DNA of 64,000 bases from Methanolinea sp. (GCA_029907345.1 JARYMB010000006.1:35829-99828); one strand, 5' to 3'; shown: positions 20,334-31,280, numbered from the stretch's first letter. A program made the numbers and translations. Notes: generated by a model not told the origin, from the letters alone.

Positions 20334-22919
20334 ATGAGCGGGGCATGGAACGGGAAAGAGACAAGGAGGCCTCCCGAACTCCTGGCCCCGGCCGGCTCCA
20401 GGGAAGCGCTCCGGGCAGCCATTGCTGCAGGTGCCGATGCGGTTTACCTGGGGGGAAAGCGGTTCGGGGCAAGGCACTATGCTGCCAATTTTACACCCGA
20501 AGAGATGGAGGAAGCCGTGCGTGTATCCCACCTTGCCGGAGTCCGCGTCTATGTCACCGTCAACACCCTGATCAGGGAGAAAGAGCTCATTGAGGCACTG
20601 TCGTTTTTATTCGACCTCTACCGGATGGGTGTCGATGGGGTGATCATCCAGGACACAGGCCTCCTCGCCCTGGCCAGGAAAGCTGTCCCGGGCCTTGTTC
20701 TCCATGCGTCCACGCAGGCCACGATTGCCACACCGGAAGGAGCAGCATGGGCGAAAGCGGCAGGGTATTCCCGCGTCATCCTCCCGCGCGAACTGACACT
20801 TGACGAGCTGGACGGGATTCTTGCCCTCCCCCGGGAAAAGCGCCCTGAGATCGAAGTCTTCGTGCATGGTGCGCTCTGCTACTCGTATTCCGGCCAGTGT
20901 CTCCTCTCCTCACTCATCGGAGGCAGGAGCGGGAACAGGGGTATGTGTGCCCAGCCCTGCAGGAAACCATACCTGCTGGTTGAAATGGTCCCGCGCAGGG
21001 GTGACGGCAGGCAGGGAGACCGGGTCCTCAGGACCGGGGGGCGGTACCTCCTCTCGACTCGCGACCTGTGCTGCTATCAGGGACTTGACCGGCTTTTCCA
21101 ACGGGAAATTGCCGCCTTGAAGATCGAGGGCAGGATGCGGTCTCCAGCGTACGTCGCCATCGTTGTCCGGGCATACCGAAGGGCACTCGACGCCCTGCAA
21201 AAAGGAAATGCACATTACCGGCCGGAAGACGAAGAGGCAATGGCCCTTGCGTTCAGCAGGGGTTTTACAGGGGGTTTCATCCTTGGGGATCCCAACCTGA
21301 TGGGTCGGGAGGCCCCGGGGAACCGGGGACTCTTTCTTGGGACGGTACGCGCCGTCGTGCCCGGAAAGGGGCTCCTCATCAGGGCGGCGACGCAGATCCT
21401 TCCTGCTGCAGGAGACGGCATTCTCGTGGCGGCTTCCGGTGGAGAACCACGCGGGGGTTTTTCCCTGAAAGCCGGCAGCAGCAGGCGGGAGGGAGAACTC
21501 TTCATTCCGGCTTCCGGGCAGGGTGCCCGTCCGGGTGACCTCGTTTACCTCACGCGGAGAAGGTCTTTTGGGGAGATTATGAAGGATATCACGGGGGAAG
21601 GAAGGATACAGCGTCCTGTGACAGTCGATCTCGGTGTTACGATTACTACCGGTGAACCTGTCAGGTGGAAGGCGTCGGTGGTTCATCCCGCGGGGGGAAG
21701 GATCCCGATCGAGGGATCTGCAGGCGAAATTCCCGTTCCTGCACGGACGCAGCCGCTTTCCCCGGGAACAGTCCGGTCCCAGCTTGGAAAAACGGGGGAT
21801 TCGCCGTTTGCCTTTCGAGATATTTCTGTCGCGATGGGGAAAGATGCATTCCTCCCGCTCTCCTCCCTCAACAGGATCCGGAGGGAGATCCTGGACCGGT
21901 TGGAACGCGGGTGGATTGCTGCGTTCCAGCCCCATCCCGCGGAACTCGGGGCGGCCAGGTCCGCTGTCGCTGCAGTGGTGCGTGAGATGACAACGCAGCA
22001 GGCAGGATATGCCCGTGCCACGGAGGGGAACGTGCGACCCGTCATCACGGTCTACTGTGCGACACCCGGGGAACTGGAGGCAGCGTGCAGGTCAGGATGC
22101 GATGCCGTCCGCTTCGAACCTACCGCCGGGAACGGTAAGGATGACTGGGAAGGCGAGGTTCATGGGGGGGCACGCAGGTGCAGGGAGGCAGGGGTACACT
22201 TTGCCTGGATGTGGCCCCGGGTGGCACCCCCTGCGTTCGTCCGAAGAGAACTCGACCGGCTAACCGACCTCTTCTCCAGGGGAGTTGCCGGTATCATGGC
22301 TGATGAGACGGGGCTTGCTGAGGCAATCCGTGCACGCGTTCCGGGGATGGAGGTGCTCGGGGGACCCGGTCTCAATATCGTCAATTCAGAGGCAGCACTC
22401 TTTCTCCATCCACCAATCGACCGGTTCACCCTCTCGCCCGAAGTCCCGTGTGCCGATATCCCTGTTCTCATATCCAGGGCGGTGACACGGTGTCCCGGGG
22501 TTTCGTTCGAGGTGATCTGCCAGGGCAGCATCGAGGCGATGGTGAGTAGAAACAGGCTCTTACCAGACCTCCTCGGAAAGCCGGGACCCGGTCACTATGG
22601 ACTCAGGGACGAAACCGGGCGGGTTTTTCCGGTCTACGAGGACAGGTTGGGGCGGACGCGAATTCTCAATGCCGCGGAAACGACTCTCATCGACCACGTC
22701 CCGTTCCTGATCGATGCGGGTGTCCGGTCCCTTGCAATCGATGCACGGCGCAGGGGCCCTGCGTACATCCGCGAGGTTGTCCCTGCTTACAGGAAGGCAG
22801 TCGACCTCTGCCATGCCGGGGAACCTGAGCCGGAAACGCTCGAACCTCTCAAGGAGAGGATCCGGCGGGTTGCAAGGGGCGGACTGACCGAAGGCCATTT
22901 CGTGCGATCATCCTATTAA
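20334..22919 (+). CDS. U32 family peptidase / collagenase-like (DUF3656-containing)
   Basis: PELLAPAGSREALRAAIAAGADAVYLGG...EVFVHGALCYSYSGQCLLSSLIGGRSGNRGMCAQPCR signature. Confidence 0.93.
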   Translation: MSGAWNGKETRRPPELLAPAGSREALRAAIAAGADAVYLGGKRFGARHYAANFTPEEMEEAVRVSHLAGVRVYVTVNTLIREKELIEALSFLFDLYRMGVDGVIIQDTGLLALARKAVPGLVLHASTQATIATPEGAAWAKAAGYSRVILPRELTLDELDGILALPREKRPEIEVFVHGALCYSYSGQCLLSSLIGGRSGNRGMCAQPCRKPYLLVEMVPRRGDGRQGDRVLRTGGRYLLSTRDLCCYQGLDRLFQREIAALKIEGRMRSPAYVAIVVRAYRRALDALQKGNAHYRPEDEEAMALAFSRGFTGGFILGDPNLMGREAPGNRGLFLGTVRAVVPGKGLLIRAATQILPAAGDGILVAASGGEPRGGFSLKAGSSRREGELFIPASGQGARPGDLVYLTRRRSFGEIMKDITGEGRIQRPVTVDLGVTITTGEPVRWKASVVHPAGGRIPIEGSAGEIPVPARTQPLSPGTVRSQLGKTGDSPFAFRDISVAMGKDAFLPLSSLNRIRREILDRLERGWIAAFQPHPAELGAARSAVAAVVREMTTQQAGYARATEGNVRPVITVYCATPGELEAACRSGCDAVRFEPTAGNGKDDWEGEVHGGARRCREAGVHFAWMWPRVAPPAFVRRELDRLTDLFSRGVAGIMADETGLAEAIRARVPGMEVLGGPGLNIVNSEAALFLHPPIDRFTLSPEVPCADIPVLISRAVTRCPGVSFEVICQGSIEAMVSRNRLLPDLLGKPGPGHYGLRDETGRVFPVYEDRLGRTRILNAAETTLIDHVPFLIDAGVRSLAIDARRRGPAYIREVVPAYRKAVDLCHAGEPEPETLEPLKERIRRVARGGLTEGHFVRSSY

Positions 22920-22991
22920 AGGCGATGAAAGCCCGTTCAGAATATGTTTTCCCCTCCCGGTTCCATACATCCTCCCTGCAGGAGATCTCCC

Positions 22992-23660
22992 ATGTCAAAG
23001 CCTTTCATCCTCATCAACCTCAAGACATACCTGGAAGCAAGCGGCCAGCGGGCACATTCCATCGCGGGTGCAGCCCAGCAGGTCGCAGAAGAGTCCGGGG
23101 TGGAAATCGGCATCGCCCCCAGCTACATGAATATCCACCCGCTCTCCATGCACTACTCCCTTCCGGTCTACTCCCAGCACGTCGATGCGGCCCTGCCCGG
23201 TGCGAACACGGGGGCCGTCACGGTCGAGGCGATCAGGGAGGCCGGGGCTGTTGGATCACTCGTTAACCACTCGGAACGCCGCCTGACTCTTGCAGACACC
23301 GAGGCAGTCGTATCCCGGCTCAGGGAGGCAAACCTTGTCTCTGTCGTCTGCACGAACAATGTTGCGACAAGCGCCGCTGCAGCAGCCCTCGGCCCGGACT
23401 TCGTGGCTATCGAGCCGCCCGAGCTGATCGGCGGAAACGTCTCCGTATCCTCTGCCAATCCCGGCATCATCACGGGCACTGTCGAGGCGGTCAGGAGGGT
23501 CAACCCTTCCGTTCGTATCCTGACCGGGGCCGGTATCCACTCCGGCAAGTGCGTGAAGACGGCGATCGATCTCGGCACAGACGGCGTCCTCCTCGCCTCG
23601 GGCGTGGTGAAGGCCAAAGCCCCGATTGCCGTCCTGCGTGACCTCGTATCGCAGCTCTAG
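22992..23660 (+). CDS. tpiA: triose-phosphate isomerase (archaeal type)
   Basis: MSKPFILINLKTYLEASG...GSLVNHSERRL...AIEPPELIG...GAGIHSGK. Confidence 0.95.
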   Translation: MSKPFILINLKTYLEASGQRAHSIAGAAQQVAEESGVEIGIAPSYMNIHPLSMHYSLPVYSQHVDAALPGANTGAVTVEAIREAGAVGSLVNHSERRLTLADTEAVVSRLREANLVSVVCTNNVATSAAAAALGPDFVAIEPPELIGGNVSVSSANPGIITGTVEAVRRVNPSVRILTGAGIHSGKCVKTAIDLGTDGVLLASGVVKAKAPIAVLRDLVSQL

Positions 23661-24217
23661 TGGTTCCGCACGAGCGAGATTAAGTCGTGTGTCGTGATGA
23701 CGCCCGCGACCCTTCCCCCATCCATGACGAGCACGGCATGGTGGTGTTCGAGTATCCGTATCACGGTCTCGATGTCCGTGTCCCGGGGGACGGTGGGGAA
23801 CCCCGATTCCATGTAATACCTGACCTGGTCACCCGGTGCCCGGTGGGTTGCCCTGTCATTGATGGCGCTCAGGATAGCCGACTCGGAGATGCACCCGACA
23901 GGGATCCCCCCCTCGAGGACAGGGACCTGGGATATCCCGTGTTTTTCCATGATGTCTGCTGCACGGGTGATGGGGTCATCGATACCAACGCATATGACAG
24001 GGGTGTGCATGACGCGGGCCGCCGTGACCCGTGGTTTTTCCACCGCATTGAGGACATCCACGATCTTTCTCAATGTACTCACCCGCGGATCGACACTTCC
24101 CCTCTCGATCCGGGCGACCATTGACTGGCTGATCCCTGCCTTTTCTGCGAGATCTGTCTGTTTCATCCCGAGGAGTTCCCTTCTTGCCCGTATCTCTTCA
24201 GGTGTGGGGATATGCAT
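23657..24217 (-). CDS. XRE-family HTH regulator with CBS domain pair
   Basis: RRELLGMKQTDLAEKAGISQSMVARIERGSVDPRVSTLRKIV HTH, followed by two CBS repeats. Confidence 0.92.
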   Translation of the reverse strand: MHIPTPEEIRARRELLGMKQTDLAEKAGISQSMVARIERGSVDPRVSTLRKIVDVLNAVEKPRVTAARVMHTPVICVGIDDPITRAADIMEKHGISQVPVLEGGIPVGCISESAILSAINDRATHRAPGDQVRYYMESGFPTVPRDTDIETVIRILEHHHAVLVMDGGRVAGVITTHDLISLVRNH

Positions 24218-24230
24218 GGGTGGTATTACC

Positions 24231-24250
24231 CTGGTGCATACTGGTGCATA
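24231..24250 (-). promoter_or_regulatory. tandem 10-bp repeat (CTGGTGCATA x2), possible operator of the HTH-CBS gene
   Basis: ctggtgcatactggtgcata directly upstream of the start codon (cat, 24215-24217). Confidence 0.35.
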
Positions 24251-24273
24251 AATCTACTGCAGGAAAGGTATAT

Positions 24274-24632
24274 CGGAGTGGGAGGAGTAAGCCCCCTTCT
24301 GTTCGGTGCGGCATTCAGCTCATGCGCCATACCCGGGCGGGCAACTGAGCAGCCCACGTGCCCTGTTCTGGCTTGCACCCGCAGGGATTCGCCGTTTCAT
24401 CGTGTCCTGCCCTTCTGCGTCAGCGACCAGGGAAGGATCCAATCAGGGACCTCCCCCGGGTTACCCCGGAACCGGGATTCAGTCGCGTCATTGCCGGGGG
24501 CAGGCCGTGTCGTTTCTGTGCCATTGCCGTGACTCTCGCCACCCGTACTTGCGTAACGGCTGCGCGCTCAGCAGGTGGGGGGACTTTCCTCAGCGGCAGT
24601 ATCTGCCACCGTCGGCCGCACTCTCCCTCTCC
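24274..24632 (-). ncRNA. rnpB: RNase P RNA (archaeal type A)
   Basis: Minus strand contains the CR-I core GAGGAAAGTCCCC (from 24591), ACAGAAACGAC, GGGTGCAAGCC, and 3' core ACAGAAGGGGGCTTACTCC. Ends GAGTG/CACTC pair. TATA-like tatataatg upstream on the minus strand (about 24651-24659). Confidence 0.88.
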
Positions 24633-24665
24633 CTATATAATTCAGCGGCACATTATATACACCTG

Positions 24666-25226
24666 ATGGAAGTGCTCACCCCGGAAGAGGGCCGGCTCGC
24701 GGTCCAGCTCGCCCGTACCGTTCTCGAGGAGAAGATCGGGAGAAAGCACGCCGATTACCCCGCCCTCCCGCCGGTGTTTTCACAAAAGCGTGGTGTCTTT
24801 GTCACCCTGAAGAAAAGGGGAGAACTGCGGGGGTGCATCGGCTTTCCCACGCCTGTCTATCCTTTGGGCCAGGCCGTCTGCGAGGCAGCCCTGGCAGCCG
24901 CCCTCGAAGATCCGCGTTTCCCCCCGCTGCGTTCCGACGAACTTCCCGAGATCCGCATCGAGGTCACGGTCCTCTCGGTCCCGGTCCCCCTGACCTGCAG
25001 GCCGGTCGACCGTCCCCGGAATGTCATCATCGGAACCCACGGGCTGATCGTCCGGGGCATGGGACGTTCCGGGCTCCTGCTCCCGCAGGTACCCCTCGAG
25101 TGGGGCTGGGATGCAGCGGAGTTCCTTGACCACGCGTGCCAGAAGGCCGGTCTGGCGGGGGGTTGCTGGAAGGACGGAAGGGTCGAGGTCTATACGTTCG
25201 AGGGACAGATATTCGAGGAACCATAA
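24666..25226 (+). CDS. AMMECR1 domain protein
   Basis: GVFVTLKKRGELRGCIGFP...LLLPQVPLEWGWDAAEFLDHACQKAGL motif set. Confidence 0.95.
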   Translation: MEVLTPEEGRLAVQLARTVLEEKIGRKHADYPALPPVFSQKRGVFVTLKKRGELRGCIGFPTPVYPLGQAVCEAALAAALEDPRFPPLRSDELPEIRIEVTVLSVPVPLTCRPVDRPRNVIIGTHGLIVRGMGRSGLLLPQVPLEWGWDAAEFLDHACQKAGLAGGCWKDGRVEVYTFEGQIFEEP

Positions 25227-25342
25227 GAGGCCGGGTTGGCGGGCAGGGGCACTTCTGATGGGAAACGAAGGATGCAGGGAAGAGAGATACCAGGATCTCC
25301 CGGAAGGAGCAATACCTGGAAAGATTGGGGATACCGGGGAAC

Positions 25343-26788
25343 ATGGGCATTCATTTTGAAATTCTCGAAGAGGATATTGCGGGGCGTATTGGCAGGCTGA
25401 AGGCTGGGGAGCATGTCGTCCGGACCCCGATTCTCCTCCCGGTCGTCAATCCTCACCTCCAGCCGGTTCTCCCAAGGGAGATGAAAGCTCTTGGTGCCGA
25501 GGGCCTCATCACGAACGCGTACATCTTTTCGCGGAGCGAGGAATTCCGGGACCGGGCCCTTGCTTCCGGTCTCCATGACGTGCTCGGGTTCGAAGGGCTG
25601 ATTATGACAGATTCGGGGGCATTCCAGCTCTCCGTTTACGGCGACATTTCCCTTACCAACGAGGAGGTCATCCGGTTCCAGCAGGATATCGGGAGTGACA
25701 TCATCGTCCCTCTTGACATCCCCACGCCGCCGTCGGCAGACAGGGCGACCGCAGAAAGCGACCTTGCGGTCACCATGTCACGCCTCGGGGAGGCCCGTGC
25801 CTTGTGCGGGGAGAGGGGAAACGCTGCAGGCCCGGTCCAGGGGGGGCTCTTTTCCGACCTCCGCGAGAAGGCAGGGAGGGCCGTCGGTGAGATGGGTTTT
25901 TCCTTCTGTCCCATCGGTGCGGTTGTCCCCCTCATGGAATCGTACCGTTACAGGGAACTCGTGCAGGTCGTGATGGCTGCAAAAAAGGGGATTCCTTCCT
26001 CCTCCTGTGTCCACCTCTTTGGTGCAGGTCATCCGTCCATGTTCGCACTCGCAGTTGCCATGGGATGTGACGTTTTCGATTCTGCCGCCTATGCCCTGTA
26101 CGCTCGGGAGGGGCGCTATCTCACCCCTTGGGGGAGTGCTAAGATCCAGGAGATGGCAGAACTCCCCTGCGCCTGCCGGGTCTGCCGCAGCCACACTGCA
26201 GAGGAACTCCGGCAGTCGGAAGAGTCAGAGCGGCTCCTTGCCATCCATAACCTGTCGGTAAGCCTTGCCGAGATCGCACGCGTGAGGCAGGCGATCGCCG
26301 ATGGCGTGCTGTTCGAACTCGTGGACGAGCGGTGCAGGAGCCACCCCCTCCTCTTCGACGGGTACAGGGCGTTCCTCCAGCACGGCGAGTCCCTCGAAAG
26401 GAGGGACAGGGTAAGCAAGCGGAGGTTCTTCTACAGGGGACAGGAGAGCTGCCTGCGCACCGAAGTCATCCGTTACCACGCACTCCTTAAACGGCTCGAC
26501 CTCCCTTCCCGGGTGGTGATCTCCCTTGATGGAACCTGCAGGGAGGGTTTTGACCTGACACTCCTTTTCAAGCCACCTTTTGGCCCCTACCACCCTGCTC
26601 TTTCCGAGACGTTTCCGATCGGGCAGTGTGAGCTTCCCGGCTGGGACAGGGAGATGGTCTCTGCAGGATGCCGCGGTATCAGGGTGCTGATGGACACCCA
26701 CCCGGAGACGTCGGTATCTGTCGCCTGCACGCCCGAATGGCGGGATCTGCTCACGGCCGAGCTCCCCGGTGTGCAGGTGATACCGTGA
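25343..26788 (+). CDS. tgtA: tRNA-guanine(15) transglycosylase (archaeosine)
   Basis: [31 protein letters not shown]...[14 protein letters not shown]...[12 protein letters not shown] zinc site. Confidence 0.93.
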   Translation: MGIHFEILEEDIAGRIGRLKAGEHVVRTPILLPVVNPHLQPVLPREMKALGAEGLITNAYIFSRSEEFRDRALASGLHDVLGFEGLIMTDSGAFQLSVYGDISLTNEEVIRFQQDIGSDIIVPLDIPTPPSADRATAESDLAVTMSRLGEARALCGERGNAAGPVQGGLFSDLREKAGRAVGEMGFSFCPIGAVVPLMESYRYRELVQVVMAAKKGIPSSSCVHLFGAGHPSMFALAVAMGCDVFDSAAYALYAREGRYLTPWGSAKIQEMAELPCACRVCRSHTAEELRQSEESERLLAIHNLSVSLAEIARVRQAIADGVLFELVDERCRSHPLLFDGYRAFLQHGESLERRDRVSKRRFFYRGQESCLRTEVIRYHALLKRLDLPSRVVISLDGTCREGFDLTLLFKPPFGPYHPALSETFPIGQCELPGWDREMVSAGCRGIRVLMDTHPETSVSVACTPEWRDLLTAELPGVQVIP

Positions 26789-28434
26789 GCCGCTTCGAGG
26801 TTACCAGGAGGGACGGGCTTGCGCGGATTTCGCACTTTTCCATGGAGGGACGGGACATTGTCCTCCCCTCTGTCGAGGAAGCGGATGCCATCTTTCCCGG
26901 CCTTGCCGCATCGAGCCTCGAAAACGTCCCTCTCGATGCCGATCCCGGATTTGCATCCCGGTACCTTCCCGCAGGTGACACCCAGCCGGTCCGTGTCCAT
27001 CCGGCAGTGGACAGGGATGTCGGGTCGGGGACCTGCGTCATGGTTCCCTGCTGGCACACGGCCCTTGCAGACCCCCGGAAATATGTCGAGTGGCTCGTTC
27101 GGCTCAAGGAGCGCCTCCCTCCCGACATCGCTTTCTACGCGCCGGCTGCCGCCGTTCCTTCGAACATTTCGCTTCTCTGTTACACGGGTTTTGACCTCTT
27201 TGACTTCACCGCTGTTGACCTTGCGTCGGCAAGGAAACAGTTCTGCCTCCCCGGGGGTATCTTTCCGGGAGACCTCATGGAAGAAGGGGCCTGTTCCTGC
27301 CCGGGCTGCAGGGAGGGTGACCTCTTCCGGCACAACAGGGAGGCACTCCTCTGCGAGCTTGCCCTTGTCCGCATCCACATCGCGTCCTCGTCACTGCGGG
27401 ACCTCGTCGAGAGCCGGTCACGGATGGATTCAAGATACGTCTCGATCATCAGGTTCCTGGACCGGGAGAGTCATTTCCTTGAACCGCGCATTCCGGTAAC
27501 CCGGCCGGGGACTCTCCGGGCAACGAGCGGCGAGTCGCTCTTCAGGACCGAGGTCCGGCGGTTTGCTGACCGCGTCGTCAGCCGTTACATCCCGCCGGCC
27601 GCGGATGTCGCGGTCCTCCTCCCCTGCTCCGCAAAAAAGCCCTATTCACTCTCGCAGAGCCACCGGAAGTTCACGGAAGCGATCGCCGGCAGGGCACTCG
27701 AGCTCGTCGTGACATCACCGCTCGGTCTTGTTCCACGGGATCTCGAGCGCGTCTACCCGGCCGCCCACTACGATGTCCCCGTAACGGGGTACTGGGACGC
27801 GGAGGAGAAGGCCTGGGTCGCAGGCGTGATTGCGCAATTCTTCAGGAATCACCATTTCCGCCGTGTCATTGCCCACCTCGAGGGCGGAGCGCTCGAGGCT
27901 GCAAACATGGCTGCAGAGATGGCATCCCTGGACCTCGAGTGCACCACGCGCGGGGACAAGGCGACATCGCGCCCGGCGCTCAATGCCCTTTCCGGGGCCT
28001 TATCAGGGGAGAGACCAGTCACCCATGACATCGTCAGGGCAACCGCTTCTTACCAGTTCGATTCTGCCGTGGAGACGAAAGGTTTCACCACGAAGGAAAG
28101 GTTCCCCGAACTGAAAGTATTCAGGGGCAGGGAACCCCTCTTCTCGCTCGATCCCGGGACCGGGTTTCTCCGTCCGACATTCGGGGGCTGGGAACTCATT
28201 TCCCGGGGGTACCGGGTTGAGATCGATGCATTCGTCCCATCAGGCGATATCCTTGCGCCGGGTGTCATCGGTGCTGACCCCCGCATCAGGGAGGGGGACG
28301 AGGTCCTCGTGACCGGTCCTCTTGCCGTCGCCACGGGACGCGCGGCGATGCCGGGACCCGAGATGATCCGGTCCCGCAGGGGCGTCGCAGTAAAAGTGCG
28401 TAAGGTAAAGACCCCCGCCGGGAAACATGTATGA
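26785..28434 (+). CDS. arcS: archaeosine synthase ArcS (TgtA2) with PUA domain
   Basis: [19 protein letters not shown] motif, CxCxxC-like [12 protein letters not shown]-terminal PUA ([23 protein letters not shown]). GTG start overlaps the tgtA stop. Confidence 0.92.
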   Translation: MSRFEVTRRDGLARISHFSMEGRDIVLPSVEEADAIFPGLAASSLENVPLDADPGFASRYLPAGDTQPVRVHPAVDRDVGSGTCVMVPCWHTALADPRKYVEWLVRLKERLPPDIAFYAPAAAVPSNISLLCYTGFDLFDFTAVDLASARKQFCLPGGIFPGDLMEEGACSCPGCREGDLFRHNREALLCELALVRIHIASSSLRDLVESRSRMDSRYVSIIRFLDRESHFLEPRIPVTRPGTLRATSGESLFRTEVRRFADRVVSRYIPPAADVAVLLPCSAKKPYSLSQSHRKFTEAIAGRALELVVTSPLGLVPRDLERVYPAAHYDVPVTGYWDAEEKAWVAGVIAQFFRNHHFRRVIAHLEGGALEAANMAAEMASLDLECTTRGDKATSRPALNALSGALSGERPVTHDIVRATASYQFDSAVETKGFTTKERFPELKVFRGREPLFSLDPGTGFLRPTFGGWELISRGYRVEIDAFVPSGDILAPGVIGADPRIREGDEVLVTGPLAVATGRAAMPGPEMIRSRRGVAVKVRKVKTPAGKHV

Positions 28435-29321
28435 CACTGCCCCTCTCGCGGCAGGGTGAGGACGAAATCGTGGGATACCGGGTGAAGGAGGCCAGCCCGC
28501 TGGCCGAGCGCATTTACCAGATCTGGATCGAGGCGCCCCACGTGGCCCGGAATGCACGTGCAGGCCAGTTCCTCGTTATCCGGATCGACGAGAAGGGGGA
28601 GCGGATCCCCCTCACGATATCTGCCGTGGAGGGTGACCTGGTACGGGTCATATTCATGGCTGTCGGGAAGACGACGTACCAGCTTGCAACTCTCCGTCCC
28701 GGTGACGAGATAAGGGACGTTGCCGGGCCCCTCGGAAAACCGAGCGAGATTGAACATTTCGGACACTGTGTCATCGTGGGCGGAGGCGCAGGCATTGCGT
28801 GCTGCCCGATCATCGCCCGGGCTGCAAAGGCCGCTGGAAACAGGGTCACGGGAATAATCGGTGCAAGGAGCGCAGGTTTCCTCATCCTCGAGGAGGAGAT
28901 GGCGGAAACCTGCGACGAACTCTTCGTAGCAACGGATGACGGCACGAAGGGTCACCATGGGTTCGCAGCCGACGTCTTAAAACAGGTCATCGGGAAGGAG
29001 AGACCGGACCGCGTCTGGATCATCGGCCCTGCGATCATGATGAAGGTCACATCAGAAGTGACCCGCGCTGCCGGCATCCCCACGCTCGTCTCCCTCAACC
29101 CGATCATGGTGGACGGGACGGGCATGTGCGGTTCCTGCAGGGTCGTGGTGGGTGGTGAGACACGGTTTGCCTGCGTTGACGGCCCCGAATTCGATGCCCA
29201 CAAGGTGGACTTCGACACCCTGATGGCAAGGCAGAGGACTTACCTCGAGGAGGAAAAGATCGCGCTCGAGAGATTCTCCTCGCACCAGTGCAGGTGCGGC
29301 GGGAGGGGCCACCATGGGTGA
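28431..29321 (+). CDS. FAD/NAD-binding flavoprotein subunit (NfnA/SudB-like, dihydroorotate dehydrogenase electron-transfer-like)
   Basis: GQFLVIRIDEKGERIPLTISA, VGGGAGIACCPIIARA, MCGSCRVVVGGETRFACVDGPEFDAHKVDF 2Fe-2S ligands. Confidence 0.9.
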   Translation: MTLPLSRQGEDEIVGYRVKEASPLAERIYQIWIEAPHVARNARAGQFLVIRIDEKGERIPLTISAVEGDLVRVIFMAVGKTTYQLATLRPGDEIRDVAGPLGKPSEIEHFGHCVIVGGGAGIACCPIIARAAKAAGNRVTGIIGARSAGFLILEEEMAETCDELFVATDDGTKGHHGFAADVLKQVIGKERPDRVWIIGPAIMMKVTSEVTRAAGIPTLVSLNPIMVDGTGMCGSCRVVVGGETRFACVDGPEFDAHKVDFDTLMARQRTYLEEEKIALERFSSHQCRCGGRGHHG

Positions 29322-30657
29322 ACGACCGGCCGGTGAGCGTGTCAGGGACTTTTCCGAGGTGGATACGGGCCTTTCTGCCGACGAGGCGGTTGCCGAGGCA
29401 GAAAGGTGCCTCCAGTGCAGGAAACCATCGTGCGTGAAGGGCTGCCCGGTGGAAATTGACATACCTGCATTCATTGCCCGCATCGCCGAGGGGGACTTTG
29501 CGGGGGCGGCCCGGGTCATCAAGGAGAACAACCTCCTCCCGGCTATCTGCGGAAGGGTCTGTCCCCAGGAAATCCAGTGCGAGGGCCAGTGCATCCTCGG
29601 TCTCAGGGAGTCACCGGTCCGCATCGGGGAGCTCGAGCGGTTCGTCGCCGATCACGAGCGGAAACTGGGTTCCCGGCTGCCTCCGAAAGCAGAACCGACG
29701 GGAAAGAGGGTTGCAGTCGTCGGGTCGGGTCCCGCGGGACTGACGGCGGCTGCGGAGCTGGCACGCCTCGGGCATTCCGTCGTTCTTTTCGAGTCACTCC
29801 ATGAACCGGGCGGGGTTCTCATGTACGGGATCCCCGGGTTCCGCCTCCCGAAGGAGGTCGTTCGGGCAGAAATAGACCAGCTGAGGGGGATGGGCGTTAC
29901 CATCCTGACGAACCACATCGTCGGGACGAGCGTGCCGGTCAGTGAACTCCTCTCCTATGACGCAGTCTTCCTGGGGTGCGGTGCAGGGCTCCCTTACTTC
30001 ATGGGGATTCCCGGCGAAAACCTCAACGGTGTTTATTCGGCAAACGAGTTCCTCACGCGCGTGAACCTGATGCACGCGGACCGGTTCCCGGAGTTCGATA
30101 CACCCGTACGGCACGCAGGGAGGGTCGTGGTGGTCGGAGGGGGAAACGTGGCAATGGACGCGGCCCGGGTGGCCCGCCGGCTCGGCGCCAGGACGACACT
30201 TGTCTACCGGAGGAGGAAGGAAGACCTTCCTGCACGCAGGGTCGAGATCGCAAGGGCTGAGGAGGAGGGTGTCACCTTTGTCTTCTGTGCCAGCCCCGTC
30301 CGCATCCTTGGGGACCAGTGCGTCACGGGAGTCGAGTGCGAACGCATGGAGATGTGCGCAATAGACGATTCCGGGAGGCCCGAGCCGGTACCGGTTGAGG
30401 GTTCACGGTTCGTCATCGACGCGGACATGTGCATCCAGGCGATCGGCCAGGGGCCAAACCCCCTCCTCGTCAGGATGCTCCCGGGTATCGGAACTGGCCG
30501 GAAGGGGAACGTCATCGTGGACGGGGAGGGCCGGACCGATCTGGGGAAGGTCTTTGCCGCCGGTGACGTTGCCACGGGTGCCGCGACCGTGATCCTCGCG
30601 ATGGGCGGGGCAAAGAGGGCAGCGCGGGCGATTGACCGCATGCTCCGCGGCTCCTGA
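29314..30657 (+). CDS. NfnB/SudA/GltD-like FAD-dependent oxidoreductase
   Basis: AERCLQCRKPSCVKGCPVEIDIPAFI, VVGSGPAGLTAAAELARLGHSVVLFE, GGGNVAMDAARVARRLGA. Confidence 0.92.
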   Translation: MGERPAGERVRDFSEVDTGLSADEAVAEAERCLQCRKPSCVKGCPVEIDIPAFIARIAEGDFAGAARVIKENNLLPAICGRVCPQEIQCEGQCILGLRESPVRIGELERFVADHERKLGSRLPPKAEPTGKRVAVVGSGPAGLTAAAELARLGHSVVLFESLHEPGGVLMYGIPGFRLPKEVVRAEIDQLRGMGVTILTNHIVGTSVPVSELLSYDAVFLGCGAGLPYFMGIPGENLNGVYSANEFLTRVNLMHADRFPEFDTPVRHAGRVVVVGGGNVAMDAARVARRLGARTTLVYRRRKEDLPARRVEIARAEEEGVTFVFCASPVRILGDQCVTGVECERMEMCAIDDSGRPEPVPVEGSRFVIDADMCIQAIGQGPNPLLVRMLPGIGTGRKGNVIVDGEGRTDLGKVFAAGDVATGAATVILAMGGAKRAARAIDRMLRGS

Positions 30658-30767
30658 AAGGGGCGCGGTTCCATTTTTTTCACAAAAGAAACGGAAATTC
30701 TCACGTTTTCCAGTGGGACCCCGTAAGAACGACATGATTTTGGGAATGGAGAACGCAACCATATTCC

Positions 30768-31280
30768 ATGGCACTCATGGAGATTATCTGGCCGTTCTTC
30801 TTCCCGCTTGTCGGGGCTGCCGCTGCGATCGTGCATATCATGTGGAAACGTCCCGCCGGGACGGCAGTACTGGAAACGTTTCTTGCATGGCAGTTGGCAG
30901 CCGGCCTCGGTCTCTCCTATGTCTATGCGGGTTTTGGGCACCTCGTCTTTCCTGACCAGGTGGCGATGTCCATCGGGTGGCCTCCGAAAAGCCCCTTCCA
31001 GCGCGAGGTCGGGCTGTGGGACCTCTCTATTGGGGTGACGGGTCTCCTCTGTCTGAAATTCCGAGCGATGGGTTTTTGGTCGGCAACCGTGATTGCATTC
31101 GGAATATTCTCGATCGGGGCAGGCATCGGCCATGTTTACGAATTCTTTGTGCACGGGAATGCCTCCATCAACAATGCGGGTCCGGTCATGTACATGGACC
31201 TCCTGTACCCCGTCTTCCTCGGGGCACTCCTCGCGTGGTATGACCGGATGAAGAAGCGGTTGCAGACACGGCAGGTATAA
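30768..31280 (+). CDS. DUF6790-like multispanning membrane protein
   Basis: About 170 aa, four or more TM segments, conserved internal GHVYEFFVHGNASINNAGPVMYMDLLYP. Confidence 0.7.
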   Translation: MALMEIIWPFFFPLVGAAAAIVHIMWKRPAGTAVLETFLAWQLAAGLGLSYVYAGFGHLVFPDQVAMSIGWPPKSPFQREVGLWDLSIGVTGLLCLKFRAMGFWSATVIAFGIFSIGAGIGHVYEFFVHGNASINNAGPVMYMDLLYPVFLGALLAWYDRMKKRLQTRQV

